Shown: in pieces, positions 35,690 through 49,060 of the stretch
Position numbering within the stretch: position 1 is the stretch's first letter
Layout of the letters: each line of letters starts with the position of its first letter
NCBI GenBank assembly: GCA_030549335.1
Contig: CM060188.1
Location: 47,085,696-47,149,695, forward strand
Direction of reading: 5' to 3'
Source: Pontederia crassipes
Lineage: Eukaryota; Streptophyta; Magnoliopsida; Commelinales; Pontederiaceae
Length of the DNA: 64,000 nucleotides
Notes under the pieces: model-generated
Database searches by the model: none
Seen by the model: only the letters and a program-made list of their open reading frames with translations
Told to the model about the DNA's origin: nothing
Program-made: the position numbers and the translations under genes

Positions 35690-37534
35690 TTGGACAATAG
35701 TTCTGACAATTGGGAAAAGTATCGTTTGGCGAAAAGGGAGGCTAAGAAGGCAGTTAGTGATGCTCGTGCTAAAGCATATGAGGAGTTTTATAAGGAGTTA
35801 GAGACAAAGGCGGGTGAACAAAGGATTTACAAGATTGCAAGGAATAAAGAGAAGGAGTCGGGAGATTTGGATCAAGTAAGATGCATAAAAAATGAAGTTG
35901 GCAAGGTTTTAGTTACTGAAGGAGATATTAAGAACAGATGTGAAGAGTATTTCTATAAGCTATTTAATGATGGATGTGAAGGTTCCCGTTGTGATTTGGA
36001 GGACTTGACAGTTAGCGAATGTGAGCTTAATAGGTCATTTTATCGTAGAATTAGAGTCTCGGAGGTTAGCGAAGCTCTTAAGAAAATGGAGAATGGTAAA
36101 GTCGTTGGACCGGATGGTATACCGATTGAAGTTTGGAAATGTTTAGGAGAAAAATGTGTGTTGTGGTTATGTAAACTATTTAATGAGATTTTACGGTCGA
36201 AAAAGATGCCTGATGATTGGAGATTAAGTACATTAGTTCCTATTTACAAAAATAAAGGGGATATTCAGAATTGTGCAAATTATAGAGGGATTAAACTTAT
36301 GAGTCACACTATGAAATTATGGGAAAAAATGATTGAGCATAGATTGAGAATGGAGACTAGTATTTCTGAGAGACAATTTGGGTTCATGCCAGGAAGATCC
36401 ACTACAGAGGCGATTTATTTACTAAGGGGGATGATGGAGAAGTATCGAAGTAGGAGAAGAGACTTACATATGGCTTTCATTGACTTAAAGAAGGCGTATG
36501 ATCGGGTACCAAGGGATGTACTTTGGAAAGCCTTGCAAAAGAAGAGGGTGAATGTTGCCTACATTAAGGTAATACAAGATATGTACGATGGGGCATTGAT
36601 TAGGGTTAGGACACCCGGAGGTGAGACAAATGAATTTCCTATAGGAATTGGCCTACATCAAGGATCAGCTTTAAGCCCGTATCTATTTAACTTAGTTATC
36701 GATGCTATAACCGAGAGTATCACAGAGGAGGTACCTAAGTGCATGCTATTTGCGGATGATATAGTACTTTTAGCGGATTCAAGAGAAGAGATTAACACAA
36801 AATTGGAAATATAGAGAAATACGTTGGAGTCAAAGGGTTTTCGTTTAAGTAGGAATAAAACAGAATATATGCATAGCAATTTCACAAATAAATCACTTAG
36901 AGACGATTTGAAAGTTAGGTTAGGGGAGGATATAATTCCTCAAGTGACAAAGTTTAAATATTTAGGATCAATTGTAAGACAAGATGGTGAGATTGATGAC
37001 GATGTTAATCATAGAATTCAAGCTGGTTGGTGTAAGTGAAGGAAAGCCACTGGAGTTCTTTGTGATAGAAAAGTATCCAATAAAGTTAAAGGAAAATTCT
37101 ATCGTACTGCTATAAGGTCAGCAGTGTTATATGGTAGTGAATGTTGGGCTATGAAGGGACAACATGAACGTAAAGTGGGGGTAGCCGAAATGAGGATGTT
37201 GAGATGGATGTGTGGTCATACAAGATTAGATAAGATTAGGAATGACCATATACGTGAACGAGTCGGAGTGGCTCCTATTAGTGAGAAAATTGTAGAGAAT
37301 CGTTTGAGATGGTTTGGTCATGTTCAGAGAAGACCATTAGATGCGCCAGTAAGAAGAGTAGATCAAATAATCTGGAGTCCGATTAAAAGAGGGAGAGGGA
37401 GGTCAAGGCGGACACTTGGCGAACTAATAGAGCAAGATCTATTGGTGAATAATATACCGAAAGGTTTGATTACTAATAGAGCGGAATGACGTCGTATGAT
37501 CCATGTAGCCGACCCCACCTAGTGGGATAAGGCT

Positions 37535-37566
<32 letters not shown>

Positions 37567-37567
37567 G
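35690..37567 (+). mobile_element. RTE non-LTR retrotransposon nested in the Copia element
   Basis: A 5'-truncated RTE of about 1.88 kb. The reverse transcriptase is nearly open: KKMENGKVVGPDGIPIEVW, RQFGFMPGRSTTEAI, FIDLKKAYDRVP, IGLHQGSALSPYLF and the catalytic CMLFADDIVLL. The C-terminal part equals that of the intron-4 copy. Only three stops interrupt it (at about 36812, 37037 and 37487). The 3' end is CCACCTAGTGGGATAAGG followed by about ten GTT units. The endonuclease is missing. The target duplication could not be made out. It separates Copia integrase from reverse transcriptase, so it came in after the Copia. Confidence 0.92.
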
Positions 37568-39383
37568 GGGTTGAATCAATGTTGAAACTCATGGGCATGA
37601 ATCTGTGATTGAAACAACAAATGCACCACATATAGAAGTTAATTATGCCCCTAATAATGTGAGATTCGACAAGGTGTAAACATGGAAGAATGCAAGTGTT
37701 CCTGAACCTATGCAGATCCAAGAGTCCAACTTGAATTTTTTGAATAAGGTAAACACTTCTAACCCACATTACAAGAATCTAAACCTTATGTTGATAATGT
37801 TGAACAAGATCTTCCAATTGCTATTAGAAAAGAAACTAGAAAATGCATAAAGCAACCAGTGTACCCTTTTGTAAACTTCTTATCATTTAAGAATTTCTCT
37901 CCAATACATAGAGCTTTTCTTGTAAGCCTAAATTTTATAACCCTATCTACTACTTTATCCGAGGCTTTATCCAATGAAAAATGGAAACAAGCTATGAATG
38001 TAGAGATGGAGGCATTAGAAAAGAACAAGACATGAGAGTTAATGAAGCTACCCAAAGAAAAAAAGACAGTAGGCTGCAAGTGGGTATATACAGTGAAATA
38101 TAAAGCAGATGGATTAATTGAGAGATATAAGACAAGGTTGGTAGCCAAGGGGTATACGCAAACATATGGAATTGATTATCTAGAAACATTTGCTTCAGTT
38201 GCAAAGATGAATACAGTTAGACTGTTGCTATAATTAGCTGCTAATTGTGGCTGAGAGTTGCATCAATTTGATGTCAAGAATGCCTTCTTGCATGGGGAGT
38301 TAGAAGAAGAGATCTATATAGAAATTCCACCAGGATATAAAAGGAATTTGACTGCGCAGACTATTTGTAAGTTGAAAAAGACGTTGTATGGCCTTAAACA
38401 ATCACCACGAGCATGGTTTGAAAGATTTGCAAGAGTTACGCTAGCTATGGAATAAAAGCAAAGTCAACGGGATCACACGTTATTTATTAAGCACTCTTCT
38501 TCAGGAAATGTTACAGTCCTCTTGGTGTATGTTGATGACATAATTATTACAGGAAATGATATCAAGGAACAAGAAGCCTTGAGTCAATACTTGGCTAAAG
38601 AGTTTGAGATTAAGGCATCGGGGAGGTTGAAATATTTTCTCGGAATGGAAGTTGCTCACTCTAAGAAGGGAATTTTTATCTCTCAACAAAAGTATATCAC
38701 AGATCTTCTCAAAGAAATTGGTAAAACAGCGTGCAAACCAGCAAGTACCCCCATGGAACCTAATCTTAAACTTGGGACAGCAGATGAAGATGTTGCGGTA
38801 GATAGAGAAATGTATCAATGTCTTGTGGGAAAACTTATTTACTTATCTCATACAAGGCCAGATATTGAATATGCATTGAGTGTGATTAGTCAATTTATGC
38901 ATAATCCGAAAGGAATTCATTTGCAAGCAGCTTATAGAGTGTCACACTATCTTAAGGGAATACTAGGAAAATGCATTCTATTTAGAAGGAACGAAAACTT
39001 AAAACTTGAAGCATACACTGATGCAGATTTTGCTGGATCAATTGTTGATAGAAGGTCAACTTTAGGATATTGCACATTTCTTGGTGGAAACCTTGTGACA
39101 TGGAGAAGTAAAAAACAAAATGTGGTAGATTAAGTGGGAAGGTCCCATGAGATTATTGTGACAACAAGTCTGCAATCAGTATTGCTCACAATCCAGTACA
39201 AAATGATCGGACGAAGCACATTGAAGTTGATAGGCACTTTATCAAAGAGAAATTGGATAGCGGATTGATATGCACACCTTATGTGCCTACGCATAGTCAA
39301 CTTGTTGATGTCTAACTCCAATTTTCAAGTTATTTTATTCAAGCTGGGAATGGACGATATCTATTCATCAGCTTGAGGGGGAG

Positions 39384-39630
39384 TGTGAGAAATCATATGC
39401 AGGATCATGCAAGATCTTTTTATTTTAGGAAGTTTTCCTTTTGAGAATATATTGTATTTATTAGAAATAGGAGCACATAGGTAGCTTTCCTATTCCTAGC
39501 AGGTTGTCCATAATTATGGGATTTCATTCCAGCCTTCCAGATTTCATCTTTCCTAATATGTTTGAAGGTTCTATATATTGGTGGTTGAATAGATAGAAAC
39601 TAAGAGAGCTTTTTGCCACAATTCTCTACA
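39384..39630 (+). repeat. Copia 3' LTR
   Basis: Preceded directly by the polypurine tract GCTTGAGGGGGAG. It is near-identical to the 5' LTR, with a small insertion near 39500. Confidence 0.92.
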
Positions 39631-40910
39631 GAACCAATGTATGTTATAAAGAATGGACTAATGGTATGTTATGGAAATGGACATGGCTATGGATGAAGTA
39701 AAGAAGATAAGATGCATGAAATGATTAAATGAATATGAACTATGTTTGTATGCTCGAGATGCTAGTTAATCTTAGATGTAGCTTAGAATTGTTTATAGAA
39801 TTTTGTGATTCGAAAATTGATTGAAAAGATAAGGACCTTCGCAAGGACCTGTGCAGTAGAAATGGGCGACCGATCCTAAATCAGACGTCCGTTAGGTAGA
39901 CTTTTTAATCGACCGAAAACTCCAAGTCGAGAGTTTGCATTTTATTCAAGGAAGAATCGAATGACCCACGACCTTTTGGGCGTCCAAATCACGTCGGGCC
40001 TTGGACGGAAAAATGACATGTTATGCTCGGGTGATCGATCGACGTTTGATAAATCTATGGACCGGACGGTCGCTCAACTTTCGGGCATCCGGAAGTGGAT
40101 AGAGAATGATGACTTTAATTACAAGAATATGCTATGATTTGTTCATGTCCACGTGATTGTCTTCACACACATGCTTATGAACATTAACCAGGAGCCAACC
40201 TTGCTCCTTAAAGCCTTGATTGATCCATGTGGTCAAAAGATAGGTCAATAAATTAACAAAGATAAAAAATGAAATGGAGGAATGTCATACTTGCTTAGAT
40301 GGGAAGCCTATTGTTCCTCATACTTTCCTCAAAAAAGCACCTGCCTTTAGATACGGCATTTCTCATACTGTTACGAATGTTTTCACCTTGTGCGAGGTCA
40401 TTCTTGAGAATGTTTCCGCCTTGAATGAGGTCATTCATATGGAGTGCGTGGTCATCTCCACCAAGGGGTGTTATTGCATAGGGCGTGGTCATCCTCATTC
40501 TTACTAGCGCGATGTCATCTTCACCAAAGGATGTTACCGCCTAGTATGAGGTCATCCCTCCTCTTTTAGGGGCATTGCCGTGGCGCTGATTCCCACTGGG
40601 CCATGTTATGAGTAGGTAATTGCATCTTATGTGATATGTAATGAAAAGAAAAGAATGGAATAATGAATGATATTCCTTTCTAATGGAAAGACGAATGCTC
40701 TCATGAGCCATGTGATTTGACCTTTGGTGATGACCTTTTCTCGTCGTGGTCCATGAATGAAAAAATGAAAATTAAAAATATTACACGAATGAATGAAATA
40801 AATAAATCATTGTTCTATACATGATCTCCATGATTTCTTATGATATTATTATAAATTGTTACCATGCTCATACTTTCCGAATCATCTTTATGACTCATAT
40901 GTTATCACAT

Positions 40911-43400
40911 TTAATCTTGTGCTACCTGTGTTGATTCCCGCAGGTACTTGATTTATTTGTCATGATCGGTTGATGTGTGTGCGGATGGAGTGTGTGCACG
41001 TGGATAATGTAGTTGGCCTTTACTATTTTATGTTATCGAGTTGTACGTGAGACTTGTGTATGGTTGTATTATGGCGTAGTTCATGGACGTCTTATTATGA
41101 CATGTGATGTACCTTTTATATTATCGAGCTTCCGCACTATGTACCTGAATTTATGGACTATTATCTATTCAGCTTTCGCACTTATGTTTTAAAGCTGTAT
41201 ATTTTATTTCTCTAAGTCTTCCGCTTATGTGGCACTCTTCTTGATTGTCTTGATCAACAAAAGGGTCAATATAATTGAAGGAAAGAAGAAGCACTATAGT
41301 ACCGTTTTGAAAGGAGATTTCGTCACATGGCGAGGTCGAATTTTAGGGCGCTATAATTTCTTACTCGATTTTTCTCTTAATATTATTATACAAACCTATA
41401 GGGTTTGACCATTGGATGTTTTCAATGAAGTTTTTTATATTCAGATTTTTTTTTAACTTAGAGTTCGTCGGAAGGCGAGTTCTGTCTTAGGTTTTCTTCT
41501 TGTGGATTCCAAACAATACCATCATTTATCTAATACATTCGATTTTGAGGTGAAACTATTTTCAATAGGGGGAGTATGATGTAGGAGCCTTTATTTACTT
41601 TTCTGCTACTTGGGCATAGATTTGAACTTGGATATAACCCATTCTGAAGCACGAAAAGGTGGCATTTTTTGAGCTTCCCTGATTTTCAACGTCATCTCCT
41701 ATTTCTCTTTAAACTCCTCAAAATACATAATAATAAGGACCACACGATGATGCAGGAGAACGACCAAGTAAGAAATGAGGGCTTCAAACTGGTATCGCAC
41801 GGTTCTTGAGCTTGAGGCACAGGCTAGCAGGGGTTGACCGATGCCGGCAACTGCAAATCACGCACCTCATCATGGAGACTAATTCCACCGTTTTGAAGCA
41901 AATCATCAATGCTGAATGCTGTTGTCCCTAGCGTCTGAAACATTTTGTAAACAACATTTGGTATCAACTTTCCTTTTTTGAGCAGTAGTATGATCGGCAC
42001 TGCTCTCGAGAAGCAAATCGGACAGTGGATGACCTTACTAATTTTGATTGCACTTGTCGTGACGGCACATTTTGGGGCGAAATTCCTTCGGGGCTCGTCT
42101 ATATATTACGCGATGACAACTCGTCTATATATTTTAGAAAAAAAAAATATATTTTAGAAAAAATATATATTAATCTTGTGCTACCTGTGTTGATTCCCGC
42201 AGGTACTTGATTTATTTGTCATGATCGGTTGATGTGTGTGCGGATGGAGTGTGTGCACGTGGATAATGTAGTTGGCCTTTACTATTTTATGTTATCGAGT
42301 TGTACGTGAGACTTGTGTATGGTTGTATTATGGCGTAGTCCATGGACGTCTTATTATGACATGTGATGTACCTTTTATATTATCGAGCTTCCGCACTATG
42401 TACCTGAATTTATGAACTATTATCTATTCAGCTTTCGCACTTATGTTTTAAAGCTGTATATTTTATTTCTCTAAGTCTTCCGCTTATGTGGCACTCTTCT
42501 TGATTGTCTTGATCAACAAAAGGGTCAATATAATTGAAGGAAAGAAGAAGCACTATAGTACCGTTTTGAAAGGAGATTTCGTCACATGGCGAGGTCGAAT
42601 TTTAGGGCGCTATAATTTCTTACTCGATTTTTCTCTTAATATTATTATACAAACCTATAGGGTTTGACCATTGGATGTTTTCAATGAAGTTTTTTATATT
42701 CAGATTTTTTTTTAACTTAGAGTTCGTCGGAAGGCGAGTTCTGTCTTAGGTTTTCTTCTTGTGGATTCCAAACAATACCATCATTTATCTAATACATTCG
42801 ATTTTGAGGTGAAACTATTTTCAATAGGGGGAGTATGATGTAGGAGCCTTTATTTACTTTTCTGCTACTTGGGCATAGATTTGAACTTGGATATAACCCA
42901 TTCTGAAGCACGAAAAGGTGGCATTTTTTGAGCTTCCCTGATTTTCAACGTCATCTCCTATTTCTCTTTAAACTCCTCAAAATACATAATAATAAGGACC
43001 ACACGATGATGCAGGAGAACGACCAAGCAAGAAATGAGGGCTTCAAACTGGTATCGCACGGTTCTTGAGCTTGAGGCACAGGCTAGCAGGGGTTGACCGA
43101 TGCCGACAACTGCAAATCACGCACCTCATCATGGAGACTAATTCCACCATTTTGAAGCAAATCATCAATGCTGAATGCTGTTGTCCCTAGCGTCTGAAAC
43201 ATTTTGTAAACAACATTTGGTATCAACTTTCCTTTTTTGAGCAGTAGTATGATCGGCACTGCTCTCGGGAAGCAAATCGGACAATGGATGACCTTACTAA
43301 TTTTGATTGCACTTGTCGTGACGGCACATTTTGGGGGCGAAATTCCTTCGGGGCTCGTCTATATATTACGCGATGACAACTCGTCTATATATTTTAGAAA
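40911..43400. repeat. 1.26-kb tandem direct duplication
   Basis: TTAATCTTGTGCTACCTGTG at 40911 returns at 42170, a period of 1259 bp, and the copies match to about 43400. By eye they differ at fewer than ten positions over about 1.23 kb, so the event is recent. The unit holds the last 440 bp of the presumed Gypsy LTR plus about 0.8 kb of its flank. At the junction is ATATTTTAGAAAAAAA, doubled at 42130-42165, an AT-rich microhomology. Confidence 0.95.
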
Positions 43401-43413
43401 AAAATATACATGA

Positions 43414-46400
43414 TATTTTCTATATTTTAAATAAATAAATAAATACATAATATTTTTATCTACTATAATTGTATACCTCATAAAATAATGAATTATATTC
43501 TTTGCATAAATTATAATATTCATAATATATAAAAATTAATCAAAATTAATATTAATATAGTATAACAATTTATTTTTAATAAATTTAAAATTAATAATTA
43601 TGCATAATATTTTTGTGTTCTAGTAATTATTATTTTAAATAAGTAATTACATAATATTTTTATTTACTATAATTTTATTTTTATATCTCATAAAACAATA
43701 AATTATATTTTAAATTCTTACTTTTTATCCAAACACTTTCTAAAAATTATCTATTAAATTATTTTTTAAAATTTTCATCATTACATTTTTCATTCAAACA
43801 CAAAATCTAAATTATCTTATCGATTAATTTTTTAGAACTAATAACTTAAGTTCTCGAATCCAAACATTATCTAAAGGCACATAAATAAACATGTATCAAA
43901 TTTCACGACATGCATGACCTTCGGAACCTTGGTAATCATAGTCCACCAAAGTCATGACTAGGCATTGCCAAAGTCATCCTTCCTCATTGCAACAAGCATG
44001 CCATCCCATCACATGAGTGATCACGTTGAGGAAGCTCTATTTCCATTAGGGTTTGATCGTCATGACTCTCATAGTCACATCATGTTGGTCGTGAGCGTGA
44101 GAGTTATAATGGTTGTTAGTCGCGACCATTAAGATGGTGCATCATGATTGTCAATTGCAACCACAATAGGAGTCCCACCATGTTGGTCGTGAACATTTTG
44201 ATAATCCCGCCATGATAATTGCACCTTATTGTCACGATCATGTAGGAACCACATTATGATGGTGACGACTTCTAAGGTCATGACTTTCCTTGAATGCAAT
44301 CCTGAATTGATTTGCACTGATATCAATTAGACCCCTCTAGACCTTCGATTCTAAAGTTAATTACCATTGTGATCTTCATCAGAATCATGGTTTTCTTTAA
44401 TTTTCTCATCATATGATTATGGATGTACGGAGAAGATCTTGTGCATACTTTAATCCCTTGTTTGTAAATATAATCTTAATTATTTTAAACACTTATTATG
44501 TAGAACTAAGATTACAACTTTATTACCATGTCTTATGGATCCTTGATCTAAAAGAATTGAGATGATATTAAATATTGATTTTAATGCTCTATGTGATTCC
44601 ATAGCCATTCATGATGCTATATATGACCTCTCGTAATTCTTATCAAAGTCTAGTGTAAAAGTTTACAAGATAAAGGATTTAAAATATAAATAAAGAATTA
44701 TTATGGGTTGATAATGGTCAGTGTGGAGCTGAATTATTCTTCTCATAGATTGAAAAACACCACACGGAGTTAAAGATATTCTCTCACGAGTTGAAAGATA
44801 TTCTAAAAGTTGAAAGATACTTCATGTGTTAAAAAATATTCCATTTATAAATGAAAGATATTATAAATGATAAAAAAAAAGGAATATATTAATCATGTCA
44901 TTTTTTATAATGTTTGTTCTACTTGGTGCCACTGATTTTTCTTGATCTTGATGACCATGCTCGTATAGACATTGTTACACTATTACTTTTAATATGATTA
45001 TCCTATGATTTTATGTTTATGTATTACGTATTGAGTGTCAAAGCTAATGTAATATTCATCTTCGTTTTATATTCAATATTGTAGGTATTGACACTACTTA
45101 GTGAAGGTGACATCTTAACATATCACATTCGTTGCGGCAACACATGGATATTCAAAGTTTTTTTATTTCTTTCAATGCATTTTAGTTACCTTTGATATTA
45201 TTTGAATAATGTAATGATTGAATCATTTGGGGTTCATTTCATAATTTCCATTCTCAAGACTTTTGTAATTTTTTATTGCCATTATTTCATTTTTTGTTAA
45301 TCGTAGATGTTTTCCCTTTCGCATACAATATTATTTTTTGACCAATCAAAGTTCACTTTTGAGGTGACATTATATCCATATATGAGTGTTCAGTAGCACC
45401 TCCAGAGGCGTATCACATGATGAAGTGCATTTTGGAGTCGATGTATTAGATCCTAACTTCAAGTCATTATTATGTTCTATTGTGTGTATTGGTTCTAAGT
45501 ATATCATGGCTTATGCATAAAGTGCCACACGTGCCATCAATGTAAAACAAGTGTGTCATTTAAAAAAAATATATATTAATGATGATGGTGATAATTCTAA
45601 CTCATGATAGCTAGTTATGCTAGTCTTCATCTTAATAATTTCTCTGATGATGACTAATGATTAATTACTCTATGAAAAAAAAGAATATCATGATACCAAC
45701 AACACATATATTGATCTCTTCTATGATCTCATCGACAACATTGTCTATCTTACTAATATTCCTCTATATTGATCAAGGACAATAATAATGATGATTTGGC
45801 AAATGTTTATTAGTTATATCATTGATATCAAAGAGTGTACTTTTTATTTGAAATTTCCTTGCATGATATAAGTTGCTCGACGAGCGTGACGACTCTTCTA
45901 GGATTCTTACCTTCTTGAGGTACTAGTTATGAATTTGATTGCATCATTAGGATGGACTATGATTCCGTTCTCAATATGGACTAGTATATTATTTTAGGAA
46001 AAAAGATAGTCGTCAATACTCATAACATACTACAAACCACAGCCAGGGATGCTTCTAGAGAAAAAAGGAAAGTTGATAAATTTTTATAGTGAAAGCACAA
46101 AAGCTATTATAGAAAGGATGTAGAGGCTATTTCGCAAATGCGGTGAAGACGGGCATCCCAGTATAGGCTGACATTTTTGGAGATTTTCATGTCTTCTTAG
46201 AGGACATCTTTGGACTATCGCCACAATGAGAGATCACTTTTACATTGATATCCTTCTTAGCACAACTCCCAACTCGAAGGTTCTTTAGCATGGGTTGAGA
46301 TGCCTCGTCCATGTCAACCCGACTCGACCCAATTTTTCAAGAATATTCCCAACCCAATTGGATCTAACTGTAAAAAATCCAATGTATTTTGGGTTGGAAC

Positions 46401-46790
46401 TAGATCTTAGTTCAAAAAATTTGGATTCATGATTATAGTTTGTAAATATATTAAGAATTCATTGTTTACATATTATATTATAACTTTTTCTTTAAATATA
46501 TGAATTCATCATAATTAGTGTTTATAATTCTTTAGTTTATTTAACATATTTTTATATAAAATTGAATTAAATTGGTACAATCATATCATTGGAGTTTAAC
46601 TTTCAATGAATTTGGGATGACTTGGTCTCGGAACCAATCGAGATTGTTTTTGGAAGTGGTTCCAAATCATTGATACCTAGCCAAAATTAGGTTTGATGTG
46701 GGACAAGGGCGACCTAGTCTCGAACCCGACTCTCCCATAGCTTATAAGATGGAACAAGTAGAAAATGAAGAAGCAAATCAAGAAATTTTA
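43414..46790. other. AT-rich intergenic DNA
   Basis: No supported gene. 43880-44330 has repeated GTCATGA/CATGATTG phrases but no clear unit. Stops are dense in all frames. Probably old retroelement debris. Confidence 0.45.
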
Positions 46791-47075
46791 AAAGAAAGGG
46801 TTCATCACCTTGGGGTGTGGTAGATCTATTTGTGAAGAAGAAGAAAGACTATCCTAAGCTATATATAGACAACAATGCAATTGTGAAGGACAAGTATCTA
46901 TTTCCATGCATAGACATGTTCAAATAGTTGTTCAAGGTAGGGGTGTTCTCCAATATAGTTATACAAAGTTGTTGACTCGTATAAAGTGTGTATAGAGAAT
47001 GCTACGTTTAACAGGATGTGAGCCTCGAAGACATAGGTCTACTCTTTACTCTGACATGTTATTCTTGAACACAAA
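46790..47075 (+). pseudogene. Ty3/Gypsy reverse transcriptase fragment
   Basis: One frame from 46805 reads SPWGVVDLFVKKK, then LYIDNNAIVKDKYLFPCIDMF, a stop, and KVGVFSNI. This follows the Gypsy RT blocks SPWGaPVLFVKKKDG, LCIDYRaLNkVTvKNkYPlPrIDdl and ASVFSKIDL closely. It has lost the catalytic YxDD part and is riddled with stops further on. Confidence 0.75.
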
Positions 47076-49060
47076 AAAAGATTTCGAATAGAGTTTTAAA
47101 ATTTATAATCTCTCAACACTATTTAAATGTGATCCGCAAGCGTACAGTACATCATTGTAGCTTTTGAGATTCGATCGCCAAGGAATGGTGTCTGCGAAAT
47201 TTTTGAAAGATTCTTCGGAACAAACTCGATGAGTAAAAGAAATGCTTAAAACAAAAGTAAGAAGGATAGCGATGTAAAGTAAAAGAAACTAAATGTTTTT
47301 TGTTATTTTCGAAATATAGAAATAGATAACACAGAGATGACAATTAAATCTAAAAAAGTGCGAGACGATCAATTAGAAATGCGTACTGAGGAGAGTTGCT
47401 TCTGCTACAGGACTTAAGGTTCTTTAGTTCAACGTGATATGGGTAAAATGACCGAATGTCTCTTCACGTGTGTATATGGTTAACCTAATATGGAAGACAC
47501 ACGACTCCACTGCAACACTCTCGTATTTGTGGAAAGTCTGTGTTGCACATGTGAAAGAGTTCATAAGACGAATGCAATCGTCGCTCTCGCGTACGATGCC
47601 CCTGCCTACATATCGAACTTTCTTTCTTTTGGATTTGAGCTAAGATCTCGCGTCCACTAAGTAACGAGCATTTAAGAGAAATATACTTAAGGCGAGACAA
47701 TTATGATCAGCTTGCACGCATCTTAGTGGAATGCGGACAATCCTCCCGTGTATAATGCAAGGGACTAGTGTGTCGCTGAGACTATTTAGACAATTTAAAG
47801 GAGAAGAAAAGATCGATTCAGAAAATACGGTTTAGGATTATTGAGAGTTCTTTAGAAATAACTCATTTGTCATCCATCCTACTCGGGTCGCCGATGACGA
47901 GTGAGAATCAGAAATGTTTCCTATCGGGTTGAACTTCTCAAAATCAGAAAGGAATAAAAAATAGCAATGATAAGGAAAAGATCACACGAACACACTTTAA
48001 ATCTGTCTAGGATAATCCGAGTTTCCAACTCAATGTGATCGTCTATTGCCAGAAGCTTGGAATGTACATAACCCTCTCGGGTATCGGATTGGAAGATGTA
48101 CGACGTCTAAATCAAATAACGGAAAACTGACATTGCTAACTTTAATTAGATCCAAACTACGAACAAATATTGCCAAAGCTCAATTTCTCTATATACGATC
48201 GTGTAGAGCCTAACACATCCCCACGATCAGGTGTGCAAGGTGATAGTGATTCAAGAACTCCCCTTAACATCGCAAGGAAGATGAAGAAACCAAGCAAGGA
48301 ATCATCTCCATCAAAGCTCGATTTCTCTACGTACGATCGCGTAGAGCCTAACACATCCCTATGATCGGGGTACAAGATGAAGACGATTCACGAGCTCAAA
48401 TCCAAAGGCAGGTCCGAAAGTAAGGATCGAAACAGATATCATTAGAACGATAGCTCGACATTCAGATCGAACGGTGAAAAGTAAGATGAAAGTGCGAACA
48501 AAAGAACACAAATCTAGATGCATAAGACACCTCCTGGCCTTAGCAGGGCTGGTTAGTTACAATTCATATGGAAAAAATAAATATCCCCATGAATGAAAAT
48601 AGGCATTGTTTCTCTCTAAGTTTTCTTTCTAACTCTCAGTTTCTCCTTTGATGCTCAAATGATCCTCTCGAGTCCGCCTCCCCCTGCTTTCGGCATCCTC
48701 TCCTCTTTTTTGTATGTCTTCCTCCTCCGCCGTCTTCCTTAGCTCCTGCCATGTGCACAGCTTTTGCCGCCTACGCTATTGTGGTCCCTGGTCTAGGAAG
48801 CTTCCTTGCGTCAAAGGGTAAGGGAGTTGGCTGATCCCCATGTGTAGGATGGTGTTTTCTGTTTGTTTGTTGGCCTTTTTCGCAACCTAGAAGCAGGTCA
48901 CCTTCTAAGAATGCATAGACTGGTGTGTGGTGTCCGGTCGCTCTACCTCATCCGCTTGAGCTTGTCGGCTTCCTGCAAGGACGCTTACCCTAATGAGCTT
49001 CCTTGTAATAAACAAGAGTTATACGTGAATAAACTTGATGTGGAGAAAGTTTGAAATATA
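47076..49060. mobile_element. LTR-retrotransposon debris
   Basis: Directly after the Gypsy RT fragment comes ATGTGATCCGCAAGCGTACA and text about TAGCTTTTGAGATTCGATCG, of the sort found in the 3' parts of plant Gypsy elements. No LTR ends were found. A 138-bp unit is doubled at 48175-48375. The rest up to 49060 has no recognised feature. Confidence 0.35.
48175..48375. repeat. Short 138-bp-period direct repeat
   Basis: AAAGCTC(A/G)ATTTCTCTA followed by GATCG(T/C)GTAGAGCCTAACAC appears at 48175 and 48313. Confidence 0.8.

Larger units (their letters stand above)
32711..39315 (+). pseudogene. Copia gag-pol, broken and split by an RTE
   Basis: Gag starts near 32711 (YRLDGKNYLKWSQLI and DFLVGLNPEFDQVR are typical Copia gag blocks). 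The protease motif WIMDSGATDHMTHF occurs twice, at about 33825 and 34104, because of a 279-bp in-frame duplication. Integrase parts follow: HHCRLGHPSF, then QQNGIAERKN at about 35140, and FGCVSFVHVH. After the RTE insertion comes reverse transcriptase ([31 protein letters not shown], the catalytic LLVYVDDIIITG at 38520) and RNase H (YTDADFAGS, RSTLGYC, and KHIEVDRHFIKEKL near 39215). Stops and frameshifts occur throughout, so it is dead. Confidence 0.92.
32337..39630 (+). mobile_element. Ty1/Copia retrotransposon with both LTRs
   Basis: Two LTRs of 243 and 247 bp (32337-32579 and 39384-39630) both begin TGTGAGAAATCATATGCAGG and end CCACAATTCTCTACA. Just inside the left LTR is TGATATGAGAGCTTT, a decayed version of the TGGTATCAGAGC primer site for initiator methionine tRNA. 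Just before the right LTR is the polypurine tract CTTGAGGGGGAG. Between them the order is gag, protease, integrase, reverse transcriptase, RNase H, which is the Copia order. The LTRs differ at roughly a dozen sites plus an indel, so the insertion is not recent. Flanking 5-mers (AAAAG and GAACC) do not match. An RTE is inserted between integrase and reverse transcriptase. Confidence 0.93.
31061..41355 (+). mobile_element. Probable Gypsy-type LTR broken by a Copia insertion
   Basis: The text at 31061-32336 and 39631-41355 reads as the two halves of one large LTR. A promoter and leader-like segment with 'CCTTATAAGCCAAGCCATCC' lies at about 31357, and the end reads AGGTCGAATTTTAGGGCGCTATA. Between lies GTCATC-rich text (40380-40600) like that in Gypsy LTRs. 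No matching TG..CA ends or 5-bp duplication could be fixed, so both boundaries are approximate and the class is inferred from style, not from coding sequence. Confidence 0.4.

Noticed and set aside
41560..41590. AATAGGGGGAGTATGATG as a retroelement polypurine tract
   Set aside because: No LTR start (TGT..) follows and no partner LTR was found; the motif alone is too common.
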